Numbered from the stretch's first letter, positions 1-8,659 are shown. The stretch is 64,000 nt of DNA from an uncultured Christensenellaceae bacterium (GCA_910588695.1 CAJUOV010000006.1:28616-92615); one strand, 5' to 3'. Notes: generated by a model from the letters alone, not told the origin. Made by a program: numbers and translations.

Positions 1-59
1 TCGCACACTTTATCGGGGTGCCCTTCCGTAACGCTTTCGCTTGTAAAAAACCGTTTCAT
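1..59 (-). CDS. metK: S-adenosylmethionine synthetase, 5' end only
   Basis: Only the first 19 codons are inside the window; the gene runs off the left edge. They read MKRFFTSESVTEGHPDKVC, the hallmark N-terminus of MetK, which makes S-adenosylmethionine from ATP and methionine in the cytoplasm; the His of GHPDK belongs to the ATP site. The start follows an AAAGGA ribosome binding site. The leader is about 20 nt, too short for a SAM riboswitch, so no such control is visible. Identification rests on this short but very conserved motif. Confidence 0.9.
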   Translation of the reverse strand, partial: MKRFFTSESVTEGHPDKVC

Positions 60-85
60 AATATTTTCCTTTTGTATTCTATCAT

Positions 86-114
86 ATTATAAAAAACACG
101 GGCGAAAAAGTCAA
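86..114 (-). promoter_or_regulatory. metK promoter
   Basis: On the minus strand, TTGACT (109-114), a 17-bp spacer and TATAAT (86-91). Transcription should start near 79, giving a short leader before the metK ATG at 59. Confidence 0.75.
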
Positions 115-125
115 CCGAAATCAAC

Positions 126-154
126 TTGCTTTTCCTGCCGCCGCGTGATATAAT
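126..154 (+). promoter_or_regulatory. promoter giving a leaderless transcript
   Basis: TTGCTT (126-131), 17 bp, TATAAT (149-154). The ATG at 161 lies 6 nt past the -10 box, so the mRNA should begin at or next to the start codon with no room for a ribosome binding site. Confidence 0.65.
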
Positions 155-160
155 CGGGAT

Positions 161-1042
161 ATGAGCATGTGCGAACTCTGTCCCGTCCGCTGCGGCGCGG
201 ACCGGAACATGAAAGCGGGCGCTTGCGGCGTAAAAAATATCACCGTCGCAAAATTCTGTCTGCACGCCTACGAGGAACCGTTTCTGTCGCCCAATCGCAA
301 AAGCGGCGCAATCTTTTTCGGCGGATGTTCCCTGCGCTGCGCGTTTTGCCAGAATTACGAAGTCTCCCGCGCGAAACGGGGAAAGGAACTCTCACCCGAA
401 GAACTTGCAAAAATCTTTCGTCTTCTCGAAGAGGCAGGCGCGGAAAATATCGATCTTGTGACTCCCGACCATCTCGTTCCCATGATCGCCGAAGCGTTCC
501 TGATCTATAAACCGCGCGTCCCCGTCATATACAATTCGAGCGGATACTGCCGCACGGAGAGCTTGCGGTTCATCGATCCTTATATCGACGTTTATCTGCC
601 CGACCTCAAATTTTGTTCCCGCGCCCTTTCGGAACGCTATACGGGGCGCAAGGATTATTTCGATTACGCCTCGAAAGCGATCCGCTATATGGCAAAAAAG
701 CCCGTTCTTTTTGAAAACGGACAGATGAAAACGGGAATCGCGGTGCGGCACCTTGTTCTGCCCTGCTGCACCTCGGACTCTCTTGAAATTCTTGATTTTC
801 TGAAAAACGTTCTTCCCGAAAACACGCCCGTAAGCCTCATGCGGCAGTACACGCCCATGGGCGAAACGGACAAATATCCCGAACTCGGGCGAAGGCTCAC
901 GGACAGGGAATACCGCCGCGTCAGAGACTATGCCCTCTCGCTCGGATTTTCCTCCCTCTACACGCAGGATAAAGAGAGCGCGAACAAACATTTCGTCCCC
1001 GACTGGGATGACGACGCTATTTCCCGAACAGTTCGTTTTTGA
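161..1042 (+). CDS. radical SAM protein, PflA/PflX-like
   Basis: A 293-residue radical SAM protein of the pyruvate formate-lyase activase-like group (COG1313 type). The 4Fe-4S ligands are visible as C56-SLR-C60-AF-C63, followed by a TIM-barrel-like segment. An N-terminal cysteine cluster (CELCPVRCG, then ACG) resembles extra metal-binding cysteines seen in this group. Family members cleave S-adenosylmethionine to make a 5'-deoxyadenosyl radical; the substrate of this subgroup is not known to me. The ATG at 161 is at the predicted transcription start, and a second in-frame ATG at 167 (MCELC) is an alternative. No partner glycyl-radical enzyme is next to it. Confidence 0.85.
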   Translation: MSMCELCPVRCGADRNMKAGACGVKNITVAKFCLHAYEEPFLSPNRKSGAIFFGGCSLRCAFCQNYEVSRAKRGKELSPEELAKIFRLLEEAGAENIDLVTPDHLVPMIAEAFLIYKPRVPVIYNSSGYCRTESLRFIDPYIDVYLPDLKFCSRALSERYTGRKDYFDYASKAIRYMAKKPVLFENGQMKTGIAVRHLVLPCCTSDSLEILDFLKNVLPENTPVSLMRQYTPMGETDKYPELGRRLTDREYRRVRDYALSLGFSSLYTQDKESANKHFVPDWDDDAISRTVRF

Positions 1043-1139
1043 GCCGCACAAGCTCTTTTGTCAGTTTTGCGCTCTCCTTGGGATCGGCGTATTTGAGACG
1101 GTCTTCGATGTCGCGCACGCTTTCCATGCTTTTTCTCAT
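1017..1139 (-). CDS. possible 40-residue charged protein
   Basis: A short minus-strand reading frame in the gap between the radical SAM gene and the ABC-F gene. It encodes a Lys/Glu-rich, probably helical peptide (MRKSMESVRDIEDRL ... LVRLKNELFGK). Its composition looks far more protein-like than the plus-strand frame across the same bases. It overlaps the end of the radical SAM gene by 26 bp. No clear ribosome binding site is seen, and its promoter would have to lie inside the start of the ABC-F gene. Function unknown; it may not be expressed. Confidence 0.4.
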   Translation of the reverse strand: MRKSMESVRDIEDRLKYADPKESAKLTKELVRLKNELFGK

Positions 1140-1169
1140 AAAATCAGTATCGCACACGGACTTAAAACT

Positions 1170-3032
1170 ATGCTATTATCGCTTAACAACGTAACATTTT
1201 CATATACGGGCGATCCGATCTTTTCCGACCTCTCTTTTTCGATCGACGAGGGCGAAAAAATCGGCTTTATCGGCGGAAACGGCGAGGGAAAAACCACTTT
1301 GATCCGCCTTGCGCTGGGCGAACTTACGCCGGAACAGGGCGACGTCGTCAAAAAGAACGGCGTCAGAATCGGCTATCTGCCGCAGAGCGGCGGATTCGAA
1401 CGGAACGACTCCGTCCGCCTCGCCATGGAAGAAGTATTCGCCCGCGACCGTTTTCTGTTGGACGAGCTTGATTCCGTACGACAGAAAATGTCCCGTGCGG
1501 AAGGACAGGAACTATCTGCGCTCATGCGCAAATGCGAAACGCTCGAACGGGAAATTTCCACCCGCGACAGCTATCATTTCGGGGTGAAGATTCAGACGGT
1601 GCTGTGCGGCATGGGATTTCAGGGAAGAAGCGAAGAGAACGTTTCAACCATGTCGGGCGGAGAAAAGACAAAACTGAAACTCTGCCGTCTTCTTTTGGAA
1701 GAACCCGATCTTCTGATATTAGACGAACCGACCAACCACCTCGATCTCGCGACCCTCTTCTGGCTCGAAGACTATCTTGCCGCATTCAAGGGAGCACTTT
1801 TTATTGTTTCGCATGACCGATATTTTTTGGATAAACTCACTTCGCGCACGCTCGAACTCGAACACGGAAAACTGCTCTCGTACAAAGGCAATTATTCCAA
1901 ATATAAAATACTCAAAGAAGAGCGGCTGAAAACACAGCTTCGGGAATACGAAAAACAGCTCGAAAAAACGAAAAAACTGCAAGATTACATTGACAGGAAT
2001 CTTGTCAGGGCGACCACCGCAAAGAGCGCGCAAAGCCGCGTAAAACAGCTGGACAAGATAAATCCCGAAAAACCGCTCCCGCCCAAAATGCCGCCGCGCT
2101 TCCGCTTCACCTACGAAACTCCGCCCTACGAACGCGTACTGTCCGCACCGGGTTTCGACCTCTATGCGGGCGAAAAAAAACTTTTATCGGATGCGGAATT
2201 TACTCTCATGCGCGGCGAAAAATGCGCGCTTGTGGGAAGCAACGGCGCAGGAAAGAGCACGCTTCTCAAATTTTTGTTATCGGGGGACAAAGCCGTAACT
2301 GTCGGAAAATTCGTCAAAACCGCCTATTATGATCAGGAGAACGCCGCGCTCGATCCGAACGCCGCAGTCATCGACGATTTAAGATTCCGCTTCCCGCTTT
2401 TTCCGCTGACCGAGGCATATTCTTTGTTGGCACAATCGGGAATCGATGCAGACGACGCGCTTAAAAAGGTAAACGAGCTTTCGGGCGGACTCAAAGCCAA
2501 ACTCGCGCTCGCCGTTCTGCAAGCGAAAAACGGAAACTTCCTGGTTCTCGACGAACCGACCAACCATCTCGATCTTTTATCGCGCGAAGCCCTCGAAAGC
2601 GCGCTGAAAGAATTCGACGGAACTCTCCTCTTCGTCTCGCACGACAGGCGCTTTATCGAGTCGATCGCAACGAGCGTTCTTTGTATCGAAAACGGCATTC
2701 TCGAAAAATTCAACGGCAGTTATTCCGCCTATCTCGAAAACAAAACAACAAAGCCCGCCCAAGCTCAAAGCGCGCCCCTATCACCCAAAAAAACGGAGAA
2801 CGAAAGTTACAAAAGCAAAGAAGAACGCGCGCGTCAGGCGCAACGCCGCAACCGAATTTCGGAAATCGAAACGCGCCTTACCAAAATCGAAGAAGAACAG
2901 CAAAGTTTGAACGCCGACCTGATCGCCTTTGCCGCCGACTTCATAAAAGTAAAACATATCACCGAAGCGCTCGACGCGCTTCAACAGGAGTCCGACCGGC
3001 TCTATGAAGAATACGGAAAACTGATCCAATAA
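1170..3032 (+). CDS. ABC-F family ATPase
   Basis: A 620-residue soluble protein with two ABC ATPase domains and no membrane segment, as in ribosome-associated ABC-F proteins (Uup/EttA/antibiotic-resistance types). Domain 1 has Walker A GGNGEGKT near residues 35-42, signature MSGGEKTKLKL near 161 and Walker B LLILDEPTNHLD near 181. Domain 2 has GSNGAGKST, LSGGLKAKLAL and LVLDEPTNHLD. A charged linker separates them, and a coiled-coil tail follows the second domain. The frame is open back to 930, but the stretch before 1170 is not protein-like, so the start MLLSLNN is preferred. Whether it gives drug resistance or only translation quality control cannot be told. Confidence 0.88.
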   Translation: MLLSLNNVTFSYTGDPIFSDLSFSIDEGEKIGFIGGNGEGKTTLIRLALGELTPEQGDVVKKNGVRIGYLPQSGGFERNDSVRLAMEEVFARDRFLLDELDSVRQKMSRAEGQELSALMRKCETLEREISTRDSYHFGVKIQTVLCGMGFQGRSEENVSTMSGGEKTKLKLCRLLLEEPDLLILDEPTNHLDLATLFWLEDYLAAFKGALFIVSHDRYFLDKLTSRTLELEHGKLLSYKGNYSKYKILKEERLKTQLREYEKQLEKTKKLQDYIDRNLVRATTAKSAQSRVKQLDKINPEKPLPPKMPPRFRFTYETPPYERVLSAPGFDLYAGEKKLLSDAEFTLMRGEKCALVGSNGAGKSTLLKFLLSGDKAVTVGKFVKTAYYDQENAALDPNAAVIDDLRFRFPLFPLTEAYSLLAQSGIDADDALKKVNELSGGLKAKLALAVLQAKNGNFLVLDEPTNHLDLLSREALESALKEFDGTLLFVSHDRRFIESIATSVLCIENGILEKFNGSYSAYLENKTTKPAQAQSAPLSPKKTENESYKSKEERARQAQRRNRISEIETRLTKIEEEQQSLNADLIAFAADFIKVKHITEALDALQQESDRLYEEYGKLIQ

Positions 3033-3035
3033 AAA

Positions 3036-3058
3036 GTCCGCACGACAACCGTGCGGAC
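3036..3058. terminator. bidirectional terminator, ABC-F / tadA
   Basis: A 9-bp stem GTCCGCACG/CGTGCGGAC with a 5-nt loop, flanked by A-rich and T-rich runs, lies between the converging ABC-F and tadA genes. Confidence 0.75.
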
Positions 3059-3072
3059 AAAATTTTGAAATT

Positions 3073-3531
3073 TTACTTTTTCTTTTTTTCTCTTAAACGC
3101 ATTTCGGAAAAGAAAGAACTTAAAACCGCTTTACATTCCTCTTCCATGATCCCGCCTGCGACTTCCGTTTTGTGATTCAATAGATTTGCATTCGCAAGTT
3201 CGTTTGTAAGACTTCTGCCCTTTTGTTCGAACGCGCCGAAATACACGCGGTCGATCCTTGCGTTCAGAATCGCTCCCATGCACATGGGGCAAGGTTCGAG
3301 CGTGACGTAAATTTCCGCCTCGGGCAACCGCCAAGAATGCATTTTTTTGCACGCCTTTTCGATCGCTCTGAGTTCCGCATGCGCCGTCGCCAACTGTAAC
3401 CGCGTGCGGAGATTGTATCCCTTTCCGATGATTTTCCCGTTCAGAACAACCACCGCGCCGATAGGAACCTCTCCCTTTTTTTTCGCTTTTTCCGCCAGGC
3501 GCAACGCCTCGCGCATAAATTCTTCCCGCAT
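3073..3531 (-). CDS. tadA: tRNA-specific adenosine deaminase
   Basis: A 152-residue cytidine/deoxycytidylate deaminase-fold enzyme. TadA converts A34 of tRNA-Arg(ACG) to inosine in the wobble position. The zinc site is visible: H51-A-E53 (zinc ligand and proton shuttle) and P80-C81-P82-M83-C84 (two cysteine ligands). NLR and the GAR-like NARIDRVYFGA segment are typical of TadA. The lysine-rich tail ends at a shared terminator with the ABC-F gene. Length is normal for the family. Confidence 0.93.
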   Translation of the reverse strand: MREEFMREALRLAEKAKKKGEVPIGAVVVLNGKIIGKGYNLRTRLQLATAHAELRAIEKACKKMHSWRLPEAEIYVTLEPCPMCMGAILNARIDRVYFGAFEQKGRSLTNELANANLLNHKTEVAGGIMEEECKAVLSSFFSEMRLREKKKK

Positions 3532-3612
3532 ACGTTTCCAAAGACAGTTATTTTTTTCGATCGAACAAGAGTTTGTCCCGCATTAACGGCTTTACATTCA
3601 ATATCATTACCG

Positions 3613-4437
3613 TTATCGCCGAAAACAAATCTCTTCGTTTAATTTTGCAAGCACGTCTAAATTCTTATTGAGGATTTCGGGCAAGTCCCGAAATCCGAGC
3701 GGATGTTCTTTTTCGTCGGAACCGACCTCCACCGTAAATGCGGGGATATTCAACGTCTCAACGCACCAGTCCTTATAACCGCCCGCGGAAAAAGGCGTGC
3801 TTTTCAGAGGATATCCCGTCTCGCGCGAAATTACTTTCGCAAGTTTTTTATCGGCTGCCGCGCGCCGAAAAGGCTGATGAAAACGCCAATAGATTTCTTC
3901 GCCTTTCGTGTGCCAGCTCACCGTATAAGAGGGTGCTTCCTCTTCCGTAAACATCGCAAGCGCTCTGCTCTCGGGCGCAGAGAGCGGCGAAGAACCGATA
4001 TATCCGTGCGGCGACGGCGAAAACACGTTCTTACGACCTTTGCCCCACCGCGCGGGGAAATTCACATTGAGATCTACCCCTTCGGCATTCGCTTTCCAGA
4101 GCGCAAAACTCTCCCCGCCGTTCAATCCGATCAAAAATTCCCTGCGCTCGGGGGAAACCGTTTCGATTCCGACTTGGGACAAAAGCGCGCCGTCCGGATT
4201 CATCAAGGGCAGAATCCACGCCCCGCCGTTTACAACGCCCCGCCTGAGATGTCCGATCGCAAGCATAGAAGTGATCCACTCTCTCGCATGAACGGCGTAC
4301 TGACTGATTGCAACCGCTTGATTGTGCCTGCCTGTAAACATGGCGTAGAGGTTACGCCCCTCCGCGCTCTTGCCGATAATTTTCTTTTCGCCGCGATAGC
4401 GTTTGTAATATCGGGTCACCGCCTCATAAACGTCCAT
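3613..4437 (-). CDS. M14 family zinc carboxypeptidase
   Basis: A 274-residue metallopeptidase of the M14 family. The zinc motif H50-A-R-E53, the third ligand candidate H176 (SWHTKG) and the catalytic Glu E237 (FTVEVG) are all present, so it should be active. No signal peptide is seen. Closest in style are gamma-D-glutamyl-L-diamino acid peptidases that trim peptidoglycan peptides, some of which are made during sporulation. A CATAAAAT box (4443-4450) sits 5 nt before the ATG, with an ATA 15 bp further upstream. That resembles a sigma-E promoter with spacing off by one, or a leaderless housekeeping promoter. Substrate is inferred only. Confidence 0.8.
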   Translation of the reverse strand: MDVYEAVTRYYKRYRGEKKIIGKSAEGRNLYAMFTGRHNQAVAISQYAVHAREWITSMLAIGHLRRGVVNGGAWILPLMNPDGALLSQVGIETVSPERREFLIGLNGGESFALWKANAEGVDLNVNFPARWGKGRKNVFSPSPHGYIGSSPLSAPESRALAMFTEEEAPSYTVSWHTKGEEIYWRFHQPFRRAAADKKLAKVISRETGYPLKSTPFSAGGYKDWCVETLNIPAFTVEVGSDEKEHPLGFRDLPEILNKNLDVLAKLNEEICFRR

Positions 4438-4460
4438 GCGCCATTTTATGACGGAAAAAC

Positions 4461-4898
4461 TTATTTATGATACTTTGCGCCCGCATTGATCATAAAAGCG
4501 CGGTAGACCTGTTCCAGTAAAATGATCCGCATGAGCCTGTGCGGAAACGTCATATCCGAGAAAGAGAGCAACTCGTCCGCACGATCCTTGACCTTTTGCG
4601 CAAGTCCCTCCGACGAACCGATAACAAACGTCAATTCCTCTCCCCTGTCCGCACAGTGCGCGATTTCCCTTGCAAACTCCTCCGAAGATCGTTTCTTGCC
4701 CTCCACGGCAAGCGCGATTACCTTGCCTCTGAGGCTGTGCAGAATACTCTCCGCCTCCTCATCGGGATTCTTCTTCTCGGGAAGCTCCCGCACCTCCGTT
4801 TTGCAAAAACGCGAAAGACGTTTAAGATACTCCGCCGCTCCCTCTTCGAAAAATTTTTCTTTGAGATTGCCCACGCACACAAAATTGATTTTCATCAT
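4461..4898 (-). CDS. rlmH: 23S rRNA pseudouridine-1915 N3-methyltransferase
   Basis: A 145-residue SPOUT-fold methyltransferase. RlmH methylates pseudouridine 1915 in helix 69 of 23S rRNA. It starts MMKINFVCVGNLKEKFF and has the family's glycine-rich FVIGSSEG loop and the C-terminal HRLMRIILLEQVYRAFMI...YHK signature. The start overlaps the stop of the upstream CPBP protease gene (ATGA), so translation is probably coupled. The reading frame is open further upstream, but that part lies inside the protease gene in another frame. Confidence 0.95.
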   Translation of the reverse strand: MMKINFVCVGNLKEKFFEEGAAEYLKRLSRFCKTEVRELPEKKNPDEEAESILHSLRGKVIALAVEGKKRSSEEFAREIAHCADRGEELTFVIGSSEGLAQKVKDRADELLSFSDMTFPHRLMRIILLEQVYRAFMINAGAKYHK

Positions 4899-5866
4899 AA
4901 TACAAAACCGGAGATAAGATTTACGATCCATTGAATCGCGCAGACGCCGATTCCCACGCACGCGCCGAAAAAGAACTTTTTGCCGTATACGATCTTTCCC
5001 TTTTGCAGTTTGTCCCGCCGAAAGAAGATCAGAAAAAAGAGCGACCCCAAAAAGAGCAGCGCGGCGACAACGATCACGGCGATATATACGCCGAGCGGCA
5101 TCGTCCACCTCGTACCGTAGCCCGTCGCTTCCAATACAAGAATAAGCGCGTTATTCAAAAAGTGCGCGATCACCGTGGGCAGCATGCTCCCCGCCCTGAC
5201 CGCTACGAACGTGAGACACACACCCGAAGCGAACTGATAGAGGGTCTGTTCGGGATTGCCGTGATAGACGGAAAAGAGCGCGCCGCAGAGAAATATCGTC
5301 GGCACGACCCCCCACCCGCTCGCATCCATGTTGCGCGATAAGATTCCGCGGAAAAGCGTCTCTTCGAAGAGAGCGGGCAGCACCGCGATGACAAGGATTG
5401 CCGGAAGCAAATTCCACCCTGTGAGCGAGGGAACATTTACTCCGCCGCCGTGATAACCAATCGCCCTCAATCCTTTGATAAACAGCTCGTTGAGTTCGGA
5501 TACGGGAAACATCAACCCGAGTTGCAGAGCGATCGCGATCAGAAAATAATACCACTTACAATTTTTCGCAAGCACGCGCACCGTCTCTTTGGTGCGTAAA
5601 AAATAGAAGAGCGCCGCTCCGACAAGACAGAGCTGCGGTATCAGAAAGCTAAGATACAAATACCAATCGGGATAGACCGTGTCCCCCGTGGTCACGTCGA
5701 CGGGGAACTTTACCGCCGCTCCGACAATCAGCATAAAGAGCGCGGAGACAAAAAATATCAAACCCGCGCCTGTCGAATAGCCGATTCCCGCCTCGCCCAA
5801 GCATTTTTTACGGAATTCCCGTTCGATTTCTTCCGCGCTTTTTACAGGTTCTTCCCGTTTCTTCAT
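4895..5866 (-). CDS. CPBP family intramembrane metalloprotease
   Basis: A 323-residue integral membrane protein with about eight hydrophobic segments. The Abi/CAAX-protease-like motifs are in order: EETLFRG (E168, E169), a histidine in VYHGN, and HFLNN near the C-terminus, which together form the glutamate/histidine metal site. Family members include prenyl-protein proteases and bacteriocin self-immunity proteins; the substrate here is unknown. It is co-transcribed with rlmH through an ATGA overlap. A TATAAT box ends 6 nt before its ATG, so the message is probably leaderless. Confidence 0.85.
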   Translation of the reverse strand: MKKREEPVKSAEEIEREFRKKCLGEAGIGYSTGAGLIFFVSALFMLIVGAAVKFPVDVTTGDTVYPDWYLYLSFLIPQLCLVGAALFYFLRTKETVRVLAKNCKWYYFLIAIALQLGLMFPVSELNELFIKGLRAIGYHGGGVNVPSLTGWNLLPAILVIAVLPALFEETLFRGILSRNMDASGWGVVPTIFLCGALFSVYHGNPEQTLYQFASGVCLTFVAVRAGSMLPTVIAHFLNNALILVLEATGYGTRWTMPLGVYIAVIVVAALLFLGSLFFLIFFRRDKLQKGKIVYGKKFFFGACVGIGVCAIQWIVNLISGFVL

Positions 5867-5872
5867 AACGCC

Positions 5873-5901
5873 ATTATACAGGAATTTTACAAAATGTTCA
5901 A
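5873..5901 (-). promoter_or_regulatory. CPBP-rlmH promoter, leaderless type
   Basis: TTGAAC (5896-5901), 17-bp spacer, TATAAT (5873-5878) on the minus strand. The -10 box ends exactly 6 nt before the ATG at 5866. Confidence 0.7.
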
Positions 5902-5910
5902 ATAAAAACT

Positions 5911-5938
5911 TTGCTTTTTTCGGAATTTATTATATAAT
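5911..5938 (+). promoter_or_regulatory. fumarase operon promoter
   Basis: TTGCTT (5911-5916), 16-bp spacer, TATAAT (5933-5938), followed by an AGGTG ribosome binding site before the ATG at 5969. It is divergent from the CPBP promoter. Confidence 0.65.
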
Positions 5939-5968
5939 GAAAGAAAGTTTTCTTCTTACAGGTGCTTC

Positions 5969-6805
5969 ATGAGAATCATCGACACGCAAACAATAGAGCA
6001 CTGCGTCTTCCGCCTTGCGAAAAAGGCGGGGCTGACGTTGACCGATTCCTGCCGCGCCGCACTTTCGAAAGCGGAACAAATCGAAAAAGGGGCGGCGGCG
6101 TTCGCCCTGAATTCGCTTCTCGAAAACGAAAAGATCGCCCGCCGCGAAAAGATGCCCGTCTGTCAGGATACGGGCATGGCGGTCGTACTTCTCGAAATCG
6201 GACAGGAAGTCTTTTTAACGGGAAAGCCCCTTCGCGAAGCCGTCGACTGCGGCGTGAGAAACGCATATAGAGAAAGCAGTTTCAGAAAGAGCATCTGCGA
6301 TCCCCTGACCCGCGTCAACACGGGCGACAATACGCCCGCGCACTTACACACGGAGATCGCAGACGGAAATCAAATCAAAGTCACGTTCCTGCCCAAAGGC
6401 TTCGGAAGCGAAAACATGTCCCGCCTCGTTATGCTGACCCCCGCGGAGGGTCGGGACGGAATCATTAAAACGATTGTGGAAACGGTAAAAATCGCAGGTT
6501 CCCGCCCCTGTCCGCCCGTTTACGTAGGCGTCGGGATCGGCGGCGCGTTCGACGGCGCGGCGTTCCTTGCAAAAAAAGCGTTGACGCGGGACGTCGGAAC
6601 GCGCAATCCGCGAAGCGACGTCGCCTCGATCGAAGAAGAGGCGCTTGAAAAAATCAACGCCCTCGGCATCGGCGCGCAGGGATTCGGCGGAGTAGTGACC
6701 GCAATCGGCGTTTCCTGCGAAATCGCCCCCACTCATATCGCGGGGCTTCCCGTCGCTGTCAATATTCAGTGCCATTGCGTGCGCTGCGAAAAAGAAATCA
6801 TCTGA
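5969..6805 (+). CDS. fumA: class I fumarate hydratase, alpha subunit
   Basis: A 278-residue protein equal to the N-terminal domain of iron-sulfur fumarases (TtdA/FumA family). The alpha subunit carries the 4Fe-4S cluster that binds fumarate. Cysteine candidates for the cluster are in MPVCQDTGM, SICDPLTR and in the C-terminal HCVRCEK. It pairs with the beta subunit encoded 12 bp downstream to interconvert fumarate and malate. Close homologues act on tartrate, but with no tartrate genes nearby fumarase is the likelier function. Confidence 0.92.
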   Translation: MRIIDTQTIEHCVFRLAKKAGLTLTDSCRAALSKAEQIEKGAAAFALNSLLENEKIARREKMPVCQDTGMAVVLLEIGQEVFLTGKPLREAVDCGVRNAYRESSFRKSICDPLTRVNTGDNTPAHLHTEIADGNQIKVTFLPKGFGSENMSRLVMLTPAEGRDGIIKTIVETVKIAGSRPCPPVYVGVGIGGAFDGAAFLAKKALTRDVGTRNPRSDVASIEEEALEKINALGIGAQGFGGVVTAIGVSCEIAPTHIAGLPVAVNIQCHCVRCEKEII

Positions 6806-6817
6806 ACAGGTGCGCAT

Positions 6818-7339
6818 ATGACAAAAATCACTCTTCCGCTTACGGATCATGAAAAAAACAAACTGCACGCAGGCGACTGCGTGCTCGCCTCGGGAACCGT
6901 TTACACCGCGCGCGACTGCGCGCACAAACGGCTGTTCGCGCTTTTAGACGAAGGGGAACCGTTGCCCTTCCCGCTCGAAGGCGCATTTGTCTACTACGCA
7001 GGGCCCTGCCCCGCGCCCGAAGGCAAGGCTTGCGGAAGTTGCGGTCCCACCACCTCCGCCCGCATGAACGCTTTTGCGCCCCGCCTTTTACGGCTCGGAT
7101 TGGGCGGCATGATCGGCAAGGGCGAAATGAGCGAAGAGACACGGAACGCAATCAAAGAAAAACATGCCGTGTATTTTGCGGCGATCGGCGGCGCGGGCGC
7201 GTTCTACGGAAACGCGATCAAGCGCTGCGAACTTGTCGCCTTTCCCGATCTTTTGAGCGAAGCAGTCTACAAAATGCAGATCGAGGACTTTCCCCTCGTC
7301 GTCGCCATCGATGCGGACGGCAACAGTATTTACAAATAA
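6818..7339 (+). CDS. fumB: class I fumarate hydratase, beta subunit
   Basis: A 173-residue protein equal to the C-terminal domain of class I fumarase. It begins ITLPLTDHEKNKLHAGD and includes the GPTTSARMN segment and the GAGAFYG motif typical of the family. It starts behind a CAGGTG ribosome binding site 12 bp after the alpha subunit, so the two form an operon and a heteromeric enzyme. A hairpin terminator follows directly. Confidence 0.92.
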   Translation: MTKITLPLTDHEKNKLHAGDCVLASGTVYTARDCAHKRLFALLDEGEPLPFPLEGAFVYYAGPCPAPEGKACGSCGPTTSARMNAFAPRLLRLGLGGMIGKGEMSEETRNAIKEKHAVYFAAIGGAGAFYGNAIKRCELVAFPDLLSEAVYKMQIEDFPLVVAIDADGNSIYK

Positions 7340-7344
7340 AAAAA

Positions 7345-7369
7345 CCGCAGTAAAACTCTGCGGATTTTT
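7345..7369 (+). terminator. fumarase operon terminator
   Basis: Stem CCGCAG/CTGCGG (7345-7350, 7358-7363) with a 7-nt loop, followed by six Ts. Confidence 0.75.
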
Positions 7370-8587
7370 TATACGATCGCCGCGGTCAAATCTTTCAACA
7401 CTTCAACCCAATCGGAAACGCCGCCGTCCGACTTCCCCGTTCGCAAAATTACCGTATCGTACACAGGCGAGATATACAAAATCTGATCGGACTTTCCCCA
7501 AGCAATCACGTCGTAACCCGATAAGTTCGCCGACGGAGTTGAATACCACATGTATTTATAACCGATATTTTTTCCTTCCAAAAAACTCCCATGATAATCT
7601 CTTTCGTCAACGGGAAAGCTGCATAGCATCGAATCTTTTAACCATTCGCCGTTTACGATCTTCTCTCCGTTCCAATTTCCTCCGTGCAAAACCATGCTCC
7701 CGATTTTAATAAAATCCTTTGCGCGGAAATTGATTCCGCTCTCCATTTTTTCAAAACCGTCCGAATGATCCAAGCTCCACGAAGCGTTTTCTTCCGCTCC
7801 GATTTTACTCCAAATCTCCCGCTCGAAAAATTTTGAAACGCTTACGCCCGTGCTCCGTTCCAAAACAATTCCGAGAAGCAACGGATGATAATTGTTGTAG
7901 TGAAATTTCCCTTGATAACGGTCGGTAACCGCCGTATGCTCCAAAGCGAGTTTTCTCAGATCGTCGTGCCAATAGGTCAGCGAGTCGTCGCCGAACCATA
8001 AAAACTTATCCTCATCGTATACGATTTTTGAACGCATCAGAAGCAATTCTTCGATCGTCGTCGTTCCGATTTCTTCGTTTTGAAATTCTGTAATATAGTC
8101 TGAAATCGGCTGTTGTGCGCTTTGAATATGCCCCCTTTTCAATTGCCTTCCCTACGAGAAGCGAAACGATTGATTTTGCCATGGAAAAGGAAGTGTTAAC
8201 AGAATTTTCATCGTACCCGTCCGCGTACTTTTCGTAAACGATTCGATCGTTTTTTGCTACGATAAACGACGTCGTCTGCGTGCTTCCGATAAAATCGTTT
8301 AAGATTTTTTCTTTGCCCGAATATGCGATTGTAATTTCCCCGATTGCGGGATTTTCTGCCTTTTGATAGACATAAGGATTTTCACCCTTTGCCACCAAGC
8401 GCTCGGAAAATATCTTATAATCGTTTACGCTTGAATCCCAATGAAAGAGCACCCTTTTAAGAAATACGGGCGTATACATGCCCATTGTGACGAAGCACAG
8501 AATTAAAAATGCCAAAAGAAGCGCGACAATCGGAGTAACGATTGCGCAAACCAAATATCTCGACCTTTTGATAAGCGGCTTTCTCAT
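7369..8587 (-). pseudogene. serine beta-lactamase-like hydrolase, frameshifted
   Basis: Two overlapping minus-strand frames (8012-8587 and 7369-8142) together make one class C beta-lactamase/esterase-like protein of about 400 residues. The first half has an N-terminal membrane anchor and the S-x-x-K motif (SMAKS). The second half has the Y-x-N motif (YNNYHP). The break falls at about 8138-8142, where five Gs in coding sense replace the four needed to read KAIEKGHIQSAQQ. A single-base insertion in a homopolymer could be real decay or a sequencing error. Such anchored enzymes hydrolyse esters or D-amino acid peptides and need not confer drug resistance. The promoter gives a leaderless start at 8587. 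Confidence 0.85.
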
Positions 8588-8593
8588 AGTTAC

Positions 8594-8622
8594 ATTATAC
8601 CAAAACCGAAATAACTTATCAA
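8594..8622 (-). promoter_or_regulatory. promoter of the beta-lactamase-like gene, leaderless type
   Basis: TTGATA (8617-8622), 17-bp spacer, TATAAT (8594-8599) on the minus strand; the -10 box ends 6 nt before the ATG. Confidence 0.7.
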
Positions 8623-8659
8623 GCCTATCGGAAATATTTTCATAGTGAAATAAAAATTG

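Noticed and set aside
60..160. SAM riboswitch upstream of metK
   Set aside because: The promoter leaves a leader of only about 20 nt, too short for any SAM-binding RNA.
930..1169. N-terminal extension of the ABC-F protein from 930
   Set aside because: The extra 80 residues do not look like protein and overlap the radical SAM gene; ABC-F proteins start at the first ATPase domain.
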